Origin: Zasmidium citrigriseum
Lineage: Eukaryota; Ascomycota; Dothideomycetes; Mycosphaerellales; Mycosphaerellaceae
Length of the DNA stretch: 64,000 nt
Reading direction: 5' to 3'
Assembly (NCBI GenBank): GCA_002786025.1
Contig: NHNW01000009.1
Span: forward strand, 316,376 to 380,375
The stretch's first letter is position 1, and every line of letters begins with the position of its first letter. The position numbers were made by a program, and so were the translations under genes. Below the pieces are notes generated by a model. It was not told the origin of the DNA and searched no databases. It saw nothing but the letters and a program-made list of their open reading frames with translations. Positions 45,201 through 57,150 of the stretch are shown piece by piece.

Positions 45201-47733
45201 CGCCGAGAGCGCCGGAATGATAGATGACAACAAGAAGAACCACAGCTTGATCTGGAAGGAAGCCGTTCATCACATGCTGTCTTCAAAGACTGGCATCGAT
45301 GCAGATATGCTGAAGCGCTGGTTCACCAAATGGGATAAGCTACTGACCTACGAGGAGGGCGACCAAGCACGCTTCAGAAAGGAGCTGTGGACAATGTCAT
45401 CGACCGAGCGCGAAGCCATTGGACGATGCTTCGGAAACTTGGTCTTGAAGCAAGACCTGACAAGCACATCGACCACGGTCACGCAGCAAGTCGTCGATGG
45501 CATCGAGGGGAGTGGTGGCAAAATCAATCGTTACGCCTACATCTTCACACGAGCAAGCTCTTCCTCTGGTGGCAGCTTCACCGAAGGCAGCCAGTTGACT
45601 GTCGGCGAGCCGGTCGTCATCTCTTCAGAGAAAGGACAGTGGGCGCTTGCAAATGGCTATATTGTGGCTGTTGCGAAGCGTGAGATCACTGTCGCTGTCG
45701 ACCGCAAGCTCGGCGATGCAAGGCAACGTATGTCTGACTTTGACGAGAAGGCCAACCAAGCATTCAGGGGTACGATGACAGTCGGCACTATGCAATCAAC
45801 ACCAAGCTCCGAGCAAGTGCTCTACCGACTCGACAAGGACGAGTTCTCCAACGGCCTGGCACTGGTACGAAACAACCTGGTTACGCTCATGAGCTCGCAT
45901 CCCATTCATACCAAGCTGCGAGAGCAAGTCGTCTTCGGAGCAAAGCCTACCTTCGATGGCCATTCGACAATGCCCGAATACCAGCCTACGCAACTAGGCG
46001 CGATGAATGAGGACCAACAAGCCGCTGTCACCAAAGTCCTGAACGCACAAGACTATGCTCTGATCCTGGGAATGCCCGGCACTGGCAAGACGACTACCAT
46101 CGCCCACATCATTCGTGCTCTTCTGGCCCAGGACAAATCCATCCTCCTGACGTCCTTCACGCATACAGCCGTGGACAACATTCTGCTCAAGATCCGCGAC
46201 ATCGCACCACCCGGAAGCATCCTTCGCCTCGGCGTCCCTGCAAAGATTAACAATCAAGTGCAGGAATTCTGCCAGTTGGCGGCCACGCCTCGAACATCCA
46301 TTGAGGAAGTTGAAGATGCATACATGGGGACCAAGATCGTTGCGACGACGTGCATGGGTACCAACCATGCGCTCTTCAATCGACGCAGCTTCGATGTATG
46401 CATCGTCGATGAGGCAAGTCAGATCACGCTGCCAACAATCTTGGGACCCCTGCTCCATGCGAGGAAGTTCGTCCTCGTGGGCGATCACTTCCAACTACCT
46501 CCTCTTGTACAGAACAAGGCTGCGTTGGAAGGTGGTATGGATGTCAGTCTCTTCCGCCAGCTCAGCGAAGAGCACGGGGATTCTGTTGCAGCACTCGGGA
46601 GACAATACAGAATGTGCGCCGAGATCATGATGCTGAGTAACGAGCTCATATATCACGGCCAATTACGCTGCGGGAACGACGAGGTCGCCAACCGGACACT
46701 CCGACTAGCCGATGCCAATGGCCTTGCACGATTCCACCGACCCCAGATGGCCTGCCAAGACGACGAGCAATGCTGGCTGAGACATCTCACCTCTCCCCAG
46801 GCCAAGGTCGTCTTTGCGAATACTGACCTTTGCGGGAAAGTAGCCATGGAAACCCTCACCTCCGGAGCCAAGAACATCACGAATCAGCTTGAAGCCCTCG
46901 TGTCCGCCCAGCTCGTCCTCTCATTCCTAGCCACGGGTGTCCCCGCCAAGGACATCGGTGTCATCACCCTCTACCGCAGCCAACTTTCGCTCATGCGACA
47001 GCTGTTCAAGAAAGCGGGCATCAGCACCGACGTCGAGATCGACTCTGCCGATCGATACCAGGGACGAGACAAAGAGTGCATCATCCTCTCCATGGTACGG
47101 TCGAACGATGCTGGGATCGTTGGCGATCTGCTCAAAGACTGGAGGAGAGTGAATGTTGCTCTGACACGAGCGAGGTCGAAACTCGTCGTTCTTGGATCGA
47201 GACGCACACTTGTCAATAATGAGCTTCTGGCCAAGTTCCTCGCTTTGGTCGATCGGGAGAGATGGGCCATGGACTTGCCGAGGGGCTGCGAGGAATTGCA
47301 TGGGTTCGAGTTCTCCACTCAGGTCACGCAGCAGCTGGTGATTGAGGAACAGAACAGCCCATCGAAGAAGACGAGCCCATCGAAGAAGACGAGCCCATCG
47401 AAGAAGACGAGCCCATCGAAGAAGGCGAGCCCAGCGAAGAAGCGGCAGTCCAGTCAGAGTCCATCCAAAAAGCTCATACTAAGCCAGAGCTCAGCCAAGA
47501 AGCTCAAGTCTAGCCAGAGCCCTAGAGGCATCTTAAAGCCATCTTTCAGCTCTGGGAACGTCGTCCGAAGCCCCGCAAAGAGTCCTTCGAAGGGGAAGAA
47601 GAACAGTCCAAAGCGGATACGAGGAGGAAAGGGCAGTCGGATGACGGAGAAGTTGAGGTTGGCGCGGGAGAGAATTGCGATGGAGATGATGTTTGATGAG
47701 GGGGAGTTTGGGGATGATCTCATGGAGATCTGA
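42216..47733 (+). CDS. DNA2: DNA replication ATP-dependent helicase/nuclease Dna2
   Basis: Exons 42216-43862 and 43924-47733 join in frame across a 61-bp intron; the product is about 1,818 residues. The N-terminal 550 residues are disordered with 'KSKLQAFQF' and acidic patches. Next is the RecB-like nuclease: Cys near residue 686 ('SFDCIRK'), 'GKILHEIFQ', 'GNVDATI', 'FEVKTGR' and the Cys cluster 'CGRCYAQQSC' near 955, which together ligate an Fe-S cluster. The SF1 helicase has Walker A 'GMPGTGKTTT' near 1265, 'DEASQ' near 1377 and 'ALTRARSKLVVLGS'. Dna2 trims 5' flaps in Okazaki processing and resects breaks. A second intron, 42262-42313 (GTAGCC/GACAG), is possible and would remove 'VAYPPISPQCRLLIRRQ'. 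The C-terminus carries SPSKKT repeats. Confidence 0.95.
47360..47448 (+). repeat. Tandem 18-bp repeat coding SPSKKT in DNA2
   Basis: About five units of agcccatcgaagaagacg, the first three identical and the last two diverged (SPSKKA, SPAKKR). They form a Ser-Pro/Lys-rich tail continued by degenerate SQSPSKK units to about 47600. The near-identical units suggest recent slippage. Confidence 0.85.
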
Positions 47734-48052
47734 GGCCAATGAGGGAAGAAGAGGAGTTGTACAGAATTGAGGAGATGGGGGCGTGGTGTGGTGTAGGACA
47801 ATGTACGGAACTTGGTTAGGACCTGGATGCGGTGTAGGCAAAGAGCTGCCCTGAATGAATGACATGACTGGTGGCCGGACTTTCCTTTTTGGTCCTTTTC
47901 GCCAAGCCTGGCTTCGACGCTTCAGAAGCTTCATTTGGGAAACGAGCTCTTCCCCTCGGCTATCCAGCAAGAGATCACTCATCACATCGCAGTTACATTG
48001 TCCTCACACTCACACATACCACAAAACCGACCGAAGCACTCCATCGATCACC
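47734..48052. other. Short intergenic region
   Basis: 319 bp between DNA2 and the interrupted amidohydrolase. It holds that gene's promoter; nothing else is seen. Confidence 0.4.
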
Positions 48053-48627
48053 ATGGCCAAGACATACCCCATCGTCGACGTCTGGGTCAATCCCTCGAAG
48101 AATGTAAGTCAACCAAACATTGAGAAACAGAGCGATCACTGCTGACGATCTGAGGTATAGAACATGATCCCCGAAGCCTCCCGCCTCTTCGAACAAAGCC
48201 ACTCCCACAAACATGTCACCGAAGAACATATCCACCCCGACGAGCTGGTCGCGCGGATGGATGAGGCGGGGATCTCCCAAATCTGCCTCTGCGCCTGGTA
48301 CCGTCCCTCCGGCCCCGTCTTCACCAACGCCCAAGTCGCCCAATACACAGCCGCCCACCCGTCCCGCATAATCGGCATCGCATCCGTAAACCTCCACGAC
48401 CCCGTAGCCGCCGTCCAGGAACTCGAATACTACGTCAAAGAGCATAATTTCAAAGGTTTAAGAGTCGTCCCCTGGCTCTGGAACCTCCCCCCAACCGACG
48501 CGCACTACTGGCCCCTCTACATAAAATGCATAGAGTTAGACATCCCCTTCCTAACCCAAGTCGGCCACACCGGCCCCCTCTGTCCCAGCGAACCCGGCCG
48601 TCCAATCCCCTACATCGACACTATCGC
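48053..48627 (+). pseudogene. Amidohydrolase, 5' part, interrupted by transposon
   Basis: Exon 1 is 48053-48103 and exon 2 runs from 48161 to 48627, with a 57-bp intron (GTAAGT/GTATAG). It reads 'MAKTYPIVDVWVNPSKN', 'ELVARMDEAGISQICLCAWYRPS', 'HNFKGLRVVPWLWNLPPTDAHYWPLY' and 'PFLTQVGHTGPLCPSEPGRP', the amidohydrolase-2 (TIM-barrel, ACMSD/decarboxylase-like) family. After 'IPYIDTIA' the frame enters the transposon at 48628. The remainder of the gene lies 10.6 kb away at 59209, in the same phase. Insertion in the coding sequence should destroy function; a truncated product of about 190 residues would lack the metal-binding second half. Confidence 0.9.
48620..48627. repeat. Target-site duplication, left copy (actatcgc)
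   Basis: Identical to 59201-59208. Placing the two coding flanks together with a single copy restores the amidohydrolase frame exactly. Confidence 0.92.
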
Positions 48628-49589
48628 AGTTCTCTGTAAGAGTCAATGGATACAGGGGTGTATACGAGGGATCCACTGGCGTTGTGGACACTTACCTACT
48701 CGGGATTTTCTTCGGAAAACCTACCTTATTATGGGTCTTGATCCCACTTTTGTACTAGGTTGTGAAAACTCGATATATAAGCTTTCTACTACCTTACTAC
48801 CCTTCTCTTCCTTATCTTCTATTATAATCCTTTATATATCTATCTACTACTCTTTCTATTAATAACGATATCTTATAATATTCCTTAAGATCTTATAGAG
48901 AAGCGTAAGGCGATATTCGAAGTGTTAGAGCTAGTAGTATTTAATTCTAAAGCCGAGTTTTAGAAGTACTAGGTTTAGTATAAGAACTAGTTTAAAGTTA
49001 CTATAAGAGCTATTAATAAGTCGATATTAATAAGTATAAGGCTAATAATTGCTAGTCCGAAGGTAACCGTACTAAAAGGACGTTTAAAGAGCGAACTAGT
49101 ACCTAATACTAGTACCGCTATAATACTAAATATTGTAAGCGTAATAAGAAGGAGGCTATAGGTAATAGGTTCTAGTTCTTTAATAACTATAACTACTCGG
49201 CTAGTATTACTATTATCCGTCGCTTTAAGTCTAAGAGCGCTATAGAGCTAATATCTATTAGAATCGAGCGTAGCTATAGTTAGAAGCTACCTATTAAATA
49301 TAGTTACTTAATAGAGTTTATAGACTAGTAGACACCCTTATATAGCTTAAAGTCGATCGTAGAGTCTATACTAGATACGAATCCTCGTCTAGGCGCTATA
49401 AAGTTAATTCTATAGTTAAGGAAGTACCCTTATCGTAGAGGGCTTAAAGCGGCTAGTATAGACGTCCTTAATAATAATATAGTTCGTAACTATAACTAGT
49501 AGGCCTATAATAGCGTAAGGAGTTAGTTAAGGGTAGCTCCTAACCTTCGTAGTAATAGTAACGCTTAGATATAGTATCTAGTAGATTTC

Positions 49590-49820
49590 TATTAGGCTTT
49601 ACCTAGATACGTAGGCTAGGTTACGTAACGAAGGCGAATAGCTATAGAAACGATAGTAGGTAAAGGTATCCCTTAGATACGACTTAGACTAATAACTAAG
49701 AAAGGAAGAGTATCTAAAGTATAGTATAAAAAGTACTATAGGCGCTAAGCTAGCGCTCCGTAGGCTTATCGCCTAAGGTATCCCTTAGACTAACTTTATT
49801 AGAGTAAAGCTATCCTTATA
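49590..49820 (-). repeat. 3' LTR of the gypsy element (left copy)
   Basis: Begins tattaggctttacc and ends ccttata. It differs from the right copy at about seven positions, all transitions, and has lost two CA dinucleotides that the right copy keeps. Confidence 0.92.
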
Positions 49821-50199
49821 ATTGCCTCCTCCTCCCTAGACGATAACCCTATCGTTATATAGATATCTATAGCGCTAGCTATCCGCCGCTAATAAGCTAT
49901 AAACCCGCGCGGGGTCTAAATACGGAGTTAGGTAAGGCCTCGTCTATTTACTTAGATATAAAATCTAGTATTAGATATAGCGGTTTTACGGCGGTAAGCT
50001 AGCGAAGCTCGTAACCCCTTTATAGAAAGTAAATAAACTTTACCTATCTTTCCTTTACTTACTTATAAAGATAGTAAAGCGCGTAATAAGCTAGCTTCGT
50101 ACGTAGGCTACGAGGGTATAAGAGAACGTCTACTAGCTAGAAGAAACTTCTTCCTTTAAGCTCTTAATAACCGCCTACCCCTCTACGCCTAGCTATCTT

Positions 50200-51380
50200 C
50201 TCGCTCTACTCTACTCTCTCCTCTTCTACCTACTAGCTTTAAGCCTTACTATATACTACTATTACTATCGCTAGCTTTACGCCTATTAATATTATTATAG
50301 ATAGCGAAGAGTCTACCTAGGCTAATAGCCTTAATAATACTACTATTACGCTAGCTACCCTCTAGGGTAATACTACTAATACGCCTACCTCCTCTACTCC
50401 TACCTTTCCTAGCCTTAGTTAACCTATTATAGTTAGTAACGGTAGCGCCTTCGCCTTAGCCCCTCGTAATAAGCTAGCGACCCTCGAGCGTTCCTCTACT
50501 CGCGCCCCTAAGGTTATAGTAGCCTTTATTAAGAACTAAGATAACGAGCTATACTCTAACTACTACGACGCCTATATACTCGATAGCTTTATAAAGAAGG
50601 GCTACCTAGCTATTCCTAACGAGAAACCCGAGCTAGATACCGCTAACTACGCTAGCTTATTAAAGGCGAGAATCTATAGCCTCGCTAAGAACGCTATTAA
50701 GTAGGATATTACTATATACCTCTCCTACCTTACCTACTAGATCTAGTTTGCCTACTAGGCGTACCGCGATAGTTATACTAACTTTACCCCGCTAAAGTAT
50801 ACTAAGAAGAAGCCTAGCTACGTTAAGTACTTCCTCTACTCGCTTACTAATAAGGCGTATAAGCTAGTATATTCCTCTATCGTTTCCCTAGCTTTACGCT
50901 CGCTAACCTTCTTCTAGTTCTATCCTAACGAGTATACGACTTAGCTCGTCTACGTTTTAGTTAGTACGCGTAAAGACTTCGAGTTAGTAGTATTCCCCGC
51001 GGATAGTAGCGTCGATAAAGAGGAGGCTAAAGAGTTAGCTAAGTAGATATTTATAGTACGTAATAAGTTCTAGGGGTATATATATAAGGATAGCGAGGGT
51101 TAGGGTACTTAGGCTACGCCTAAGAAGAAGGGAAGCTAGGGTAGCGCTAGCTTTACGCTAGCGGCTAGTAGTAGTAGTTCGTTAGTTCGTATCGAGGATA
51201 TAATTAAGTAGTAGGGTAGGGAGATCGTTCGCGCCTTAAACGCGCTAAAGGTCGAGATAATAAATATTAATTAGGTAGTTATAGCTATAGAGATAGCGAT
51301 TCGCGAGAGTTTCGCTAAGGAGGGTAAGAAGTCGGATTCTAATATAGAGATAGGTAAGGGTAAAGATAATAATTAGTTTC
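50200..51380 (+). pseudogene. Extra ORF antisense to pol, between chromodomain and 3' LTR
   Basis: On the plus strand one frame holds for about 1.2 kb and is broken only by TAG/TAA in positions that look like former Trp or Gln codons. Legible parts include a Thr/Ser-rich start, 'DAYILDSFIKKGYLAIPNEK', 'ANYASLLKARIYSLAKNAIK', 'TKKKPSYVKYFLYSLTNKAY' and a Lys-rich end. It lies inside the LTRs but runs against gag-pol, in a place where most chromodomain gypsy elements have only a short 3' untranslated part. I do not recognise the product. It could be an accessory gene of this element lineage or a captured gene. Confidence 0.55.
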
Positions 51381-51499
51381 TAGGCGTTCTTCTATATCTA
51401 GGCTTTAGCCCTCTATATTAGCAATAGCGTTACGCTAGCTTTACGCGTAGCCGTTTTTTAGGTAGTCCTAAATCTTTACTATTTTTAGCCTTACTATCT

Positions 51500-54400
51500 T
51501 TCCTTTTCTTTAAAGTATTAAGAGTTAGGTTCTTCTTAAGGAAGGTTTCTAGCGCCTTACTAGCGTTCCGTAGGTTTTTCGCTAGCTCCTAGGTATTTTC
51601 CTTATAGCTATAGCCCTTCTATTTAATAAGCTAATAGGTCTTTCCTTTCTTCTAACCCTTATTAAGTATCTCTTTAACTTAATATTCCTTAGCGCTATTA
51701 ATCTCCTCTAGTAGTAGCTATACGCCGTCGCCTTCGTAATATAGTTTAAGTAGTAATATATAGAATATAGGGTAGATAGCTCGTAGGCTTATTAGTAGCT
51801 TTAAGCAGTATACTTAAAGGCTAACTCGTTCTAGTACTTCGAAAGGTCTAAAGAATTTAGCGCTAAATTTCTTCTTTAGCCGTAAGGAGCGGAGGTTTCG
51901 CGAGCTTAATATTACCTTCTCGCTAGCTTTAAACGAGCGGGGTTTATACTTCTTATTATAGTACTTCGCTTAGTACTCGCTAGCGTAAACTAGGTTTTCT
52001 CGTAGTTCCTCTTAGACCTTTACTAGCTATTTAGCTCGTTCCTTAACTATAGAGGGTAGAGGTTTATCTCTCTCTCCTATAGTAACGTCCTCGTTACTAG
52101 GCGCTCGTATATACTTCGTATATATAGCGTAAAACGGGGTTAACTTTAGCGAAGCGTACTAGGCGTTATTCTACGCGAACTTAGCCTATATTAGCTAATA
52201 GGCCTAGTCGTCTTAGTAGTAGTTAATAAAGTATCGTAGATAGGTTTCTAGTATTTAATTCGTCCGTTCTATTTAACCGTTAGTCTATAGGTAGAAGGCG
52301 GTAGAAAGCTAGCGTTTTACTTTCTACCTCTATAGTAGCAAAGACTAGAAGGAACTTATAAATAGGCTTCCTCGATCTAAAATAACTAATACTAGTAAAC
52401 TAAACCGCGTAATTAACTCCTTCTTAATAATATTAGTAAGCTTAGTAGCCGTAATAGTAGAATCTACTAGTATAAAGATAGATAGCTTAGATAGCCTATT
52501 AATAATAATAAGGATCGTATCGACGACTCCTCGCTAGCTTTACGCTAGTAGTAAGCTAACGATAAAGTCTATACTCTAGTAAGATAGTATCTCGTTAGGT
52601 TTAGGTATTTATAACGAGCTTAACTCGCCGTATAGCTTATACGTCTTATACTTATTACGCTAGTAGATATCGTAACGCTCGATATACGCCTAGATATCTT
52701 TAGTAAGGTCTCGCTAGTAGTACTTATAGCGTAAAGCCTTCTCTAACTTAGCTTCTCTAAAGTAACCCGCGCTTAGATTATTATAGTTATATTCTATAAT
52801 CTTAGCCTTTAGGGCTAAATCCTTAGGGATAAATACGAGGCTATTAGCGAAAAGTACGCTATCGCGGCTTAGGCTCTACGCTAGCGATACGCTAGCTAAC
52901 TCCGTCTACTCTTCCCTAGCGTTAAGCTATCTTAACTTTTTAAGAGCGAAGGCGTCTCTCCGTTAGGCCTCTTTAATTAGCGTTAATAACGTTAATAGTA
53001 TATTCGAGTAATAGCTTTCTCCCTCTACGTACTCTATTACTCTCCTTCTTAAAGTATACCTAGCGTAACTAACGCGAGTTAATAGCGCCTTCCCGTCTCT
53101 TCGAGTTAGTATAGTAGATATTAATCCCTTAATACTAGAAGTTATTATACTCCTATAAGCGTTACTTCGTAATCCTAGCGTATTACCGTCGTAACGCTAA
53201 TCGCCTAGAATTAGGGGTACTATAGTAGAGCCTAACCTAGTCTCTTCCTATAAGGCTATAATCGAGCCTAATAACTGTCCGTCGTTTATCGTTCGCTCCT
53301 CTAGTAGTTCGCTATCTATTCGAGCTACCCCCTAGCGGACTAAGAGGTACTCGTTTATTCTAGAGGTATACGCCTATTAATTAGAAAACTTTAGCCGCTA
53401 AGTAAGAGTTTTATACTCGTTAAGCGCTTAGACCTCTTATAGTCTTTCCTTACTACTAGTAGTATATAAAGGAGAATCTAGAGACTACGCTTAACTCTAG
53501 GTAATCGCTAAGTTTACGTTAACGTTCCGAGTTTTATACTCGTTAAACGCTTAGACTACTTACGGCCCTTCCTTACTACTAGTAGTATATAAAAGAGAAT
53601 CTAGAGACTAGGCTTAACCCTAGGTAACTACTATATTTACGCTAACGTCCTATTCTTCGTAGATTATACTTTATAGGATTAGTAATATCGTTATAGTTAC
53701 TTCTACGCGATCCTCTAGCTTATAGTTAGGGCGTCGCGAGAGCCTATCTATAGGGTTCTTTTTCCCTTAGTAGTAGATAATCTAAATATTATACTACGCG
53801 AGCTCTTCGCTATATCTAGCCTAGCGAGAAGATAGCGTCTTTATAGTACGAAAGTACTTAAGGTTATCGTAATCCGTAATTATAGGAATAACGTCCTTAT
53901 AAGATAAGACGTATTAACGCTAGTATCTTATACTCTCGACGATAGTAAGTAGCTCTTAATCGTAGGTGTAATACCTTAACTCGGCTCCCTTTATCTTATA
54001 GGAGTAGTATATAATCGAGTACTAGTACTTATCGTTTAGCTAGCGTCTATTCGTTAATACGAGCTACGCTAGAATACCTAAGATAGTAAAGGTAGAAGCG
54101 TTAGTCTCGATCCTTATATCTATATCCTTTAAGAAGTAGGCTAGGATAGGCGCTATCGTAAAGCGGGTTTTAAGCGCCTAAAACGCCTTAAGAGCTTCTT
54201 TACCTATAGGAAAGTAAGTTATCCCCTTCTTCGAAGTTACGAGGAGGTCTATTATTAGCCCTACTACTCGCGTATAGCCTTCGATAAACTAGTAGTAGAA
54301 GTTCGTAAAGCCTAGGAATACCTATAGCTCTCGAAGGTTTATTAGAGTAGGCTACTCGAGGATACTCGTAATACGCTTAAGTTCTATCGAGATTCCCTCT

Positions 54401-55900
54401 AGCGTTATAATATATCCTAGAAAGTCGATCCTTTAGACCTCGAAAGTATATTTCGAAGGTTTAGTATATAGGCTATACTTATAGAGCCTCGCTAGGACCT
54501 CTCTAACGTATCGCTAGTATTCCTCTAGCGTTAAGCTATAGATAAGAATATTATTAAGGTAGATAATATAGAAGTTATCTACTAATCTAGTAAGGTACTA
54601 GTTTATATATGCCTAAAAGGTAGCTAGCGCGTTAGCTAAGCTAAAGGGTATAATAACGTACTTAAAGTAGCCGTATTAATAGCAGAAAGCTATCTTCTAC
54701 TTATCGCCTAGGCGGATTCGAATATAATAATAAGTATTACGAAGGTCGATCTTCGTAAAGTACTTAGTACCCTATAACCTATTAAGTAGTTTAGAAATTA
54801 AGGGAAGGGGGTACCTATTCTTAGTAGTAATCGCGTTTAAACCGCGATAGTCGATATAGAGTTATAGGCCGCTATCCTTCTTAGGTACGAATAGGATAGG
54901 GGTACCTACTAGGCTAGTAGAAGGCTAGAGTCTACCTAGCTTTACGTTCTCGAGTATATATACTTAAAGAACTTTAAGCTATTCTAAACTTAAGGGGTAA
55001 ATCGGTCTATACGGCGGCGACTTACCGTCTTATACCTCGATAGTATAATCGTAAGGTATACTAGCTAGTACGGAGGTAGCCTTCTTATAGTTAAAGATAT
55101 CTACGTAGTCTTTAGCCTAAGCGGGGACTAGTCGTATATCTAGCGGTCCGTTATCGTCGTCTACGTTACGCTAGTCTAGGACGATAGCGTATATATATAG
55201 CTCGCCTTTAATCTCGACTACGAAATCCTCGGGGTTTATAATAACCGCTTTCTAGCCGCTATCGAGGAACCGGAAGGTCGCGTTCCTCTAATCGATAATA
55301 GGGTTATATTAGAATAACTATAGGCGGCCTAGAAGGATAGAAGGTTTATCTATCTTAATAGCTTCGAAACGCTAGCGACTCTCTAGCTTCTAATTAGTAC
55401 TATTAGAGGTTCTAATATTAAGGCGGTATATTCCTAGGGATCGATATTCCTAGTTAAAAATAGTCTACGCCCTTACGATCGAGTACCTATTAATATAAAG
55501 GCGGTACGATAGTACTAACTTCTACGATATAAAGTTATAGTTAGCTCCCGAGTCTATAAGTCTAGAAGCCTTAATAGAAGGAGAAGCGTCGTCTTAACCG
55601 AGCTTAACGTCGGCGTAAACGCGGCGTAAAACTAGCGGCTTACTAGCTTCCTCCTTTAGTTCTTCTAGTCCTAGGTACGTAGAGGTAGTAGTAACTAGAA
55701 CTAGTCTTTTTTTAGCTATTAGTAGTCCTTAGCCTAGTAGCCTAGTTTACCGTAGTTAAAGTAGGTATTATCCTAATTCTAATTCCTAATAGGTATATAG
55801 TTCGCGTTCGAAGCGCTAGCTCCTCGCTAGGGTCTATTATTCGGTCGTAGGATAAACTATAGACGATCGTTACCTTAGCGCTAAGGAGGTCTATTCCCTA
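51500..55900 (-). pseudogene. Decayed gag-pol of the gypsy element
   Basis: No ATG remains, but domains can be read on the minus strand. Near 55740 there is a CCHC-type zinc knuckle whose Cys and His positions read as Tyr and whose Trp is a TAG. Near 54535-54565 the reverse-transcriptase active-site box reads YLNNILIYS, with both catalytic Asp codons turned to Asn. Near 52630-52700 the integrase 'RYDIY' finger has Cys read as Tyr. Near 51600-51700 a chromodomain has four Trp-type positions as TAG. All these changes are G-to-A on the coding strand in a TG context. The element cannot encode active enzymes. Confidence 0.88.
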
Positions 55901-56919
55901 AACTGCCTACGTTACCCTTAGGGTTCGGCTTCTTATCCTTATCTTTATTCTTATCTTATAGAGGTTAGTAGAGTATTCCTTTAAGACGAGAGAGGAGTAG
56001 GAGGAGTTCTATCCTCTTAAGTAGAAGAGATCCCTAGCGAAGGAGTTCCGTTCGTAAAGCCTAGGTAATACTAGCGATAAGTAGGTATAACTACTATTTC
56101 TTCGTAAATAGTTCTATATCGACTTCTCGTTCTAGATTCTCTAGATATATAGCGAAGTTAGCGACTCGCTAGCTAATACCTTACTTATACGTAAAGAGCT
56201 AGACTACGAAATCTATTAATCGATTAATAGGGTCTTTAACTTAATCTATAAGCTAGGTACGTAGGATAGACTAGCGTTACTACTCTCGTCCCTCCGTTAA
56301 TACGAAGGAGTCCTAATTAGTAGCTACTCGTCCCTTAAGATATAAGATAGTATAGGTATATCGCTCTCGTAAGAAGTAGTAGATATAAGGTTATATAGCG
56401 AAGACTGTATTATATAATCTAATAAACTCTTTCGTAGCGGCGATATTACCCCCGCTAAAATCCTTTAGTACGCTAGGGCGTAGGTTCCTCTCGAGCGTAA
56501 TAAGTTATATCCTCGTCTCTATAGAGAGAACCTATCGTATATCCTTATCTTCGCTATCTTTAAGAGGGTCGTAGGTAGTTAGGATTAGTAGAGTATAGCC
56601 TATTGTATTAGCCTACTAGCTTAAAGACTATAGTTCGTCGTCGCTATTAGATAGCGCTCGTAGGTATTTAGTACCTATAGCTACTTAGCTCTAGGCGAGT
56701 ATAGTTTCGATAATAGCCTAGATATCGTCGGCGGTAAGTAGTAGTACTAGCAGCGGTTTATCTTAGGGTTAGTCGAGCTCTAACTATTCTTCGATATCTT
56801 AGAGTTACTCGTCTAGGTTAGGGCTAGGGTTTAGAGTAGGCGTATTACCGCCTCTCTACTATCTTATAGCTATCGTTACGCCGTATAGCTAGATCCGAAC
56901 GGATATAGAGTTATTAGAA

Positions 56920-57150
56920 TATTAGGCTTTACCTAGATACGTAGGCTAGGTTACGTAACGAAAGCGAATAGCTATAGAAACGATAGTAGGTAAAGGTATC
57001 TCTTAGATACGACTTAGACTAATAACTAAGGAAGGAAGAGTATCTAAAGCATAGTATAAAAAGCACTATAGGCGCTAAGCTAGCGCTCCGCGGGCTTATC
57101 GCCTAAGGTATCCCTTAGACTAACTTTATTAGAGTAAAGCTATCCTTATA
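56920..57150 (-). repeat. 5' LTR of the gypsy element (right copy)
   Basis: Same length as the left LTR. It retains CA in 'aaagcatag' and 'aagcacta', where the left copy has TA, so the two LTRs were mutated independently after insertion. Confidence 0.92.

Larger units (their letters stand above)
49590..57150 (-). mobile_element. Full-length Ty3/gypsy chromodomain LTR retrotransposon, RIP-inactivated
   Basis: Two 231-bp LTRs (49590-49820, 56920-57150) flank 7.1 kb; a 5-bp duplication atttc sits at 49585-49589 and 57151-57155. The LTR ends are TA...TA, as expected if TG...CA ends were RIP-mutated. The element reads on the minus strand. A purine-rich tract beside the left LTR (49821-49836) marks the 3' end, so the right LTR is the 5' one. 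Order on the minus strand: gag with zinc knuckle (about 55740), reverse transcriptase (active-site box about 54550), integrase (about 52630-52700) and chromodomain (about 51600-51700). It lies inside the MULE transposase frame, which continues on both sides, so it arrived after the MULE. Confidence 0.92.
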
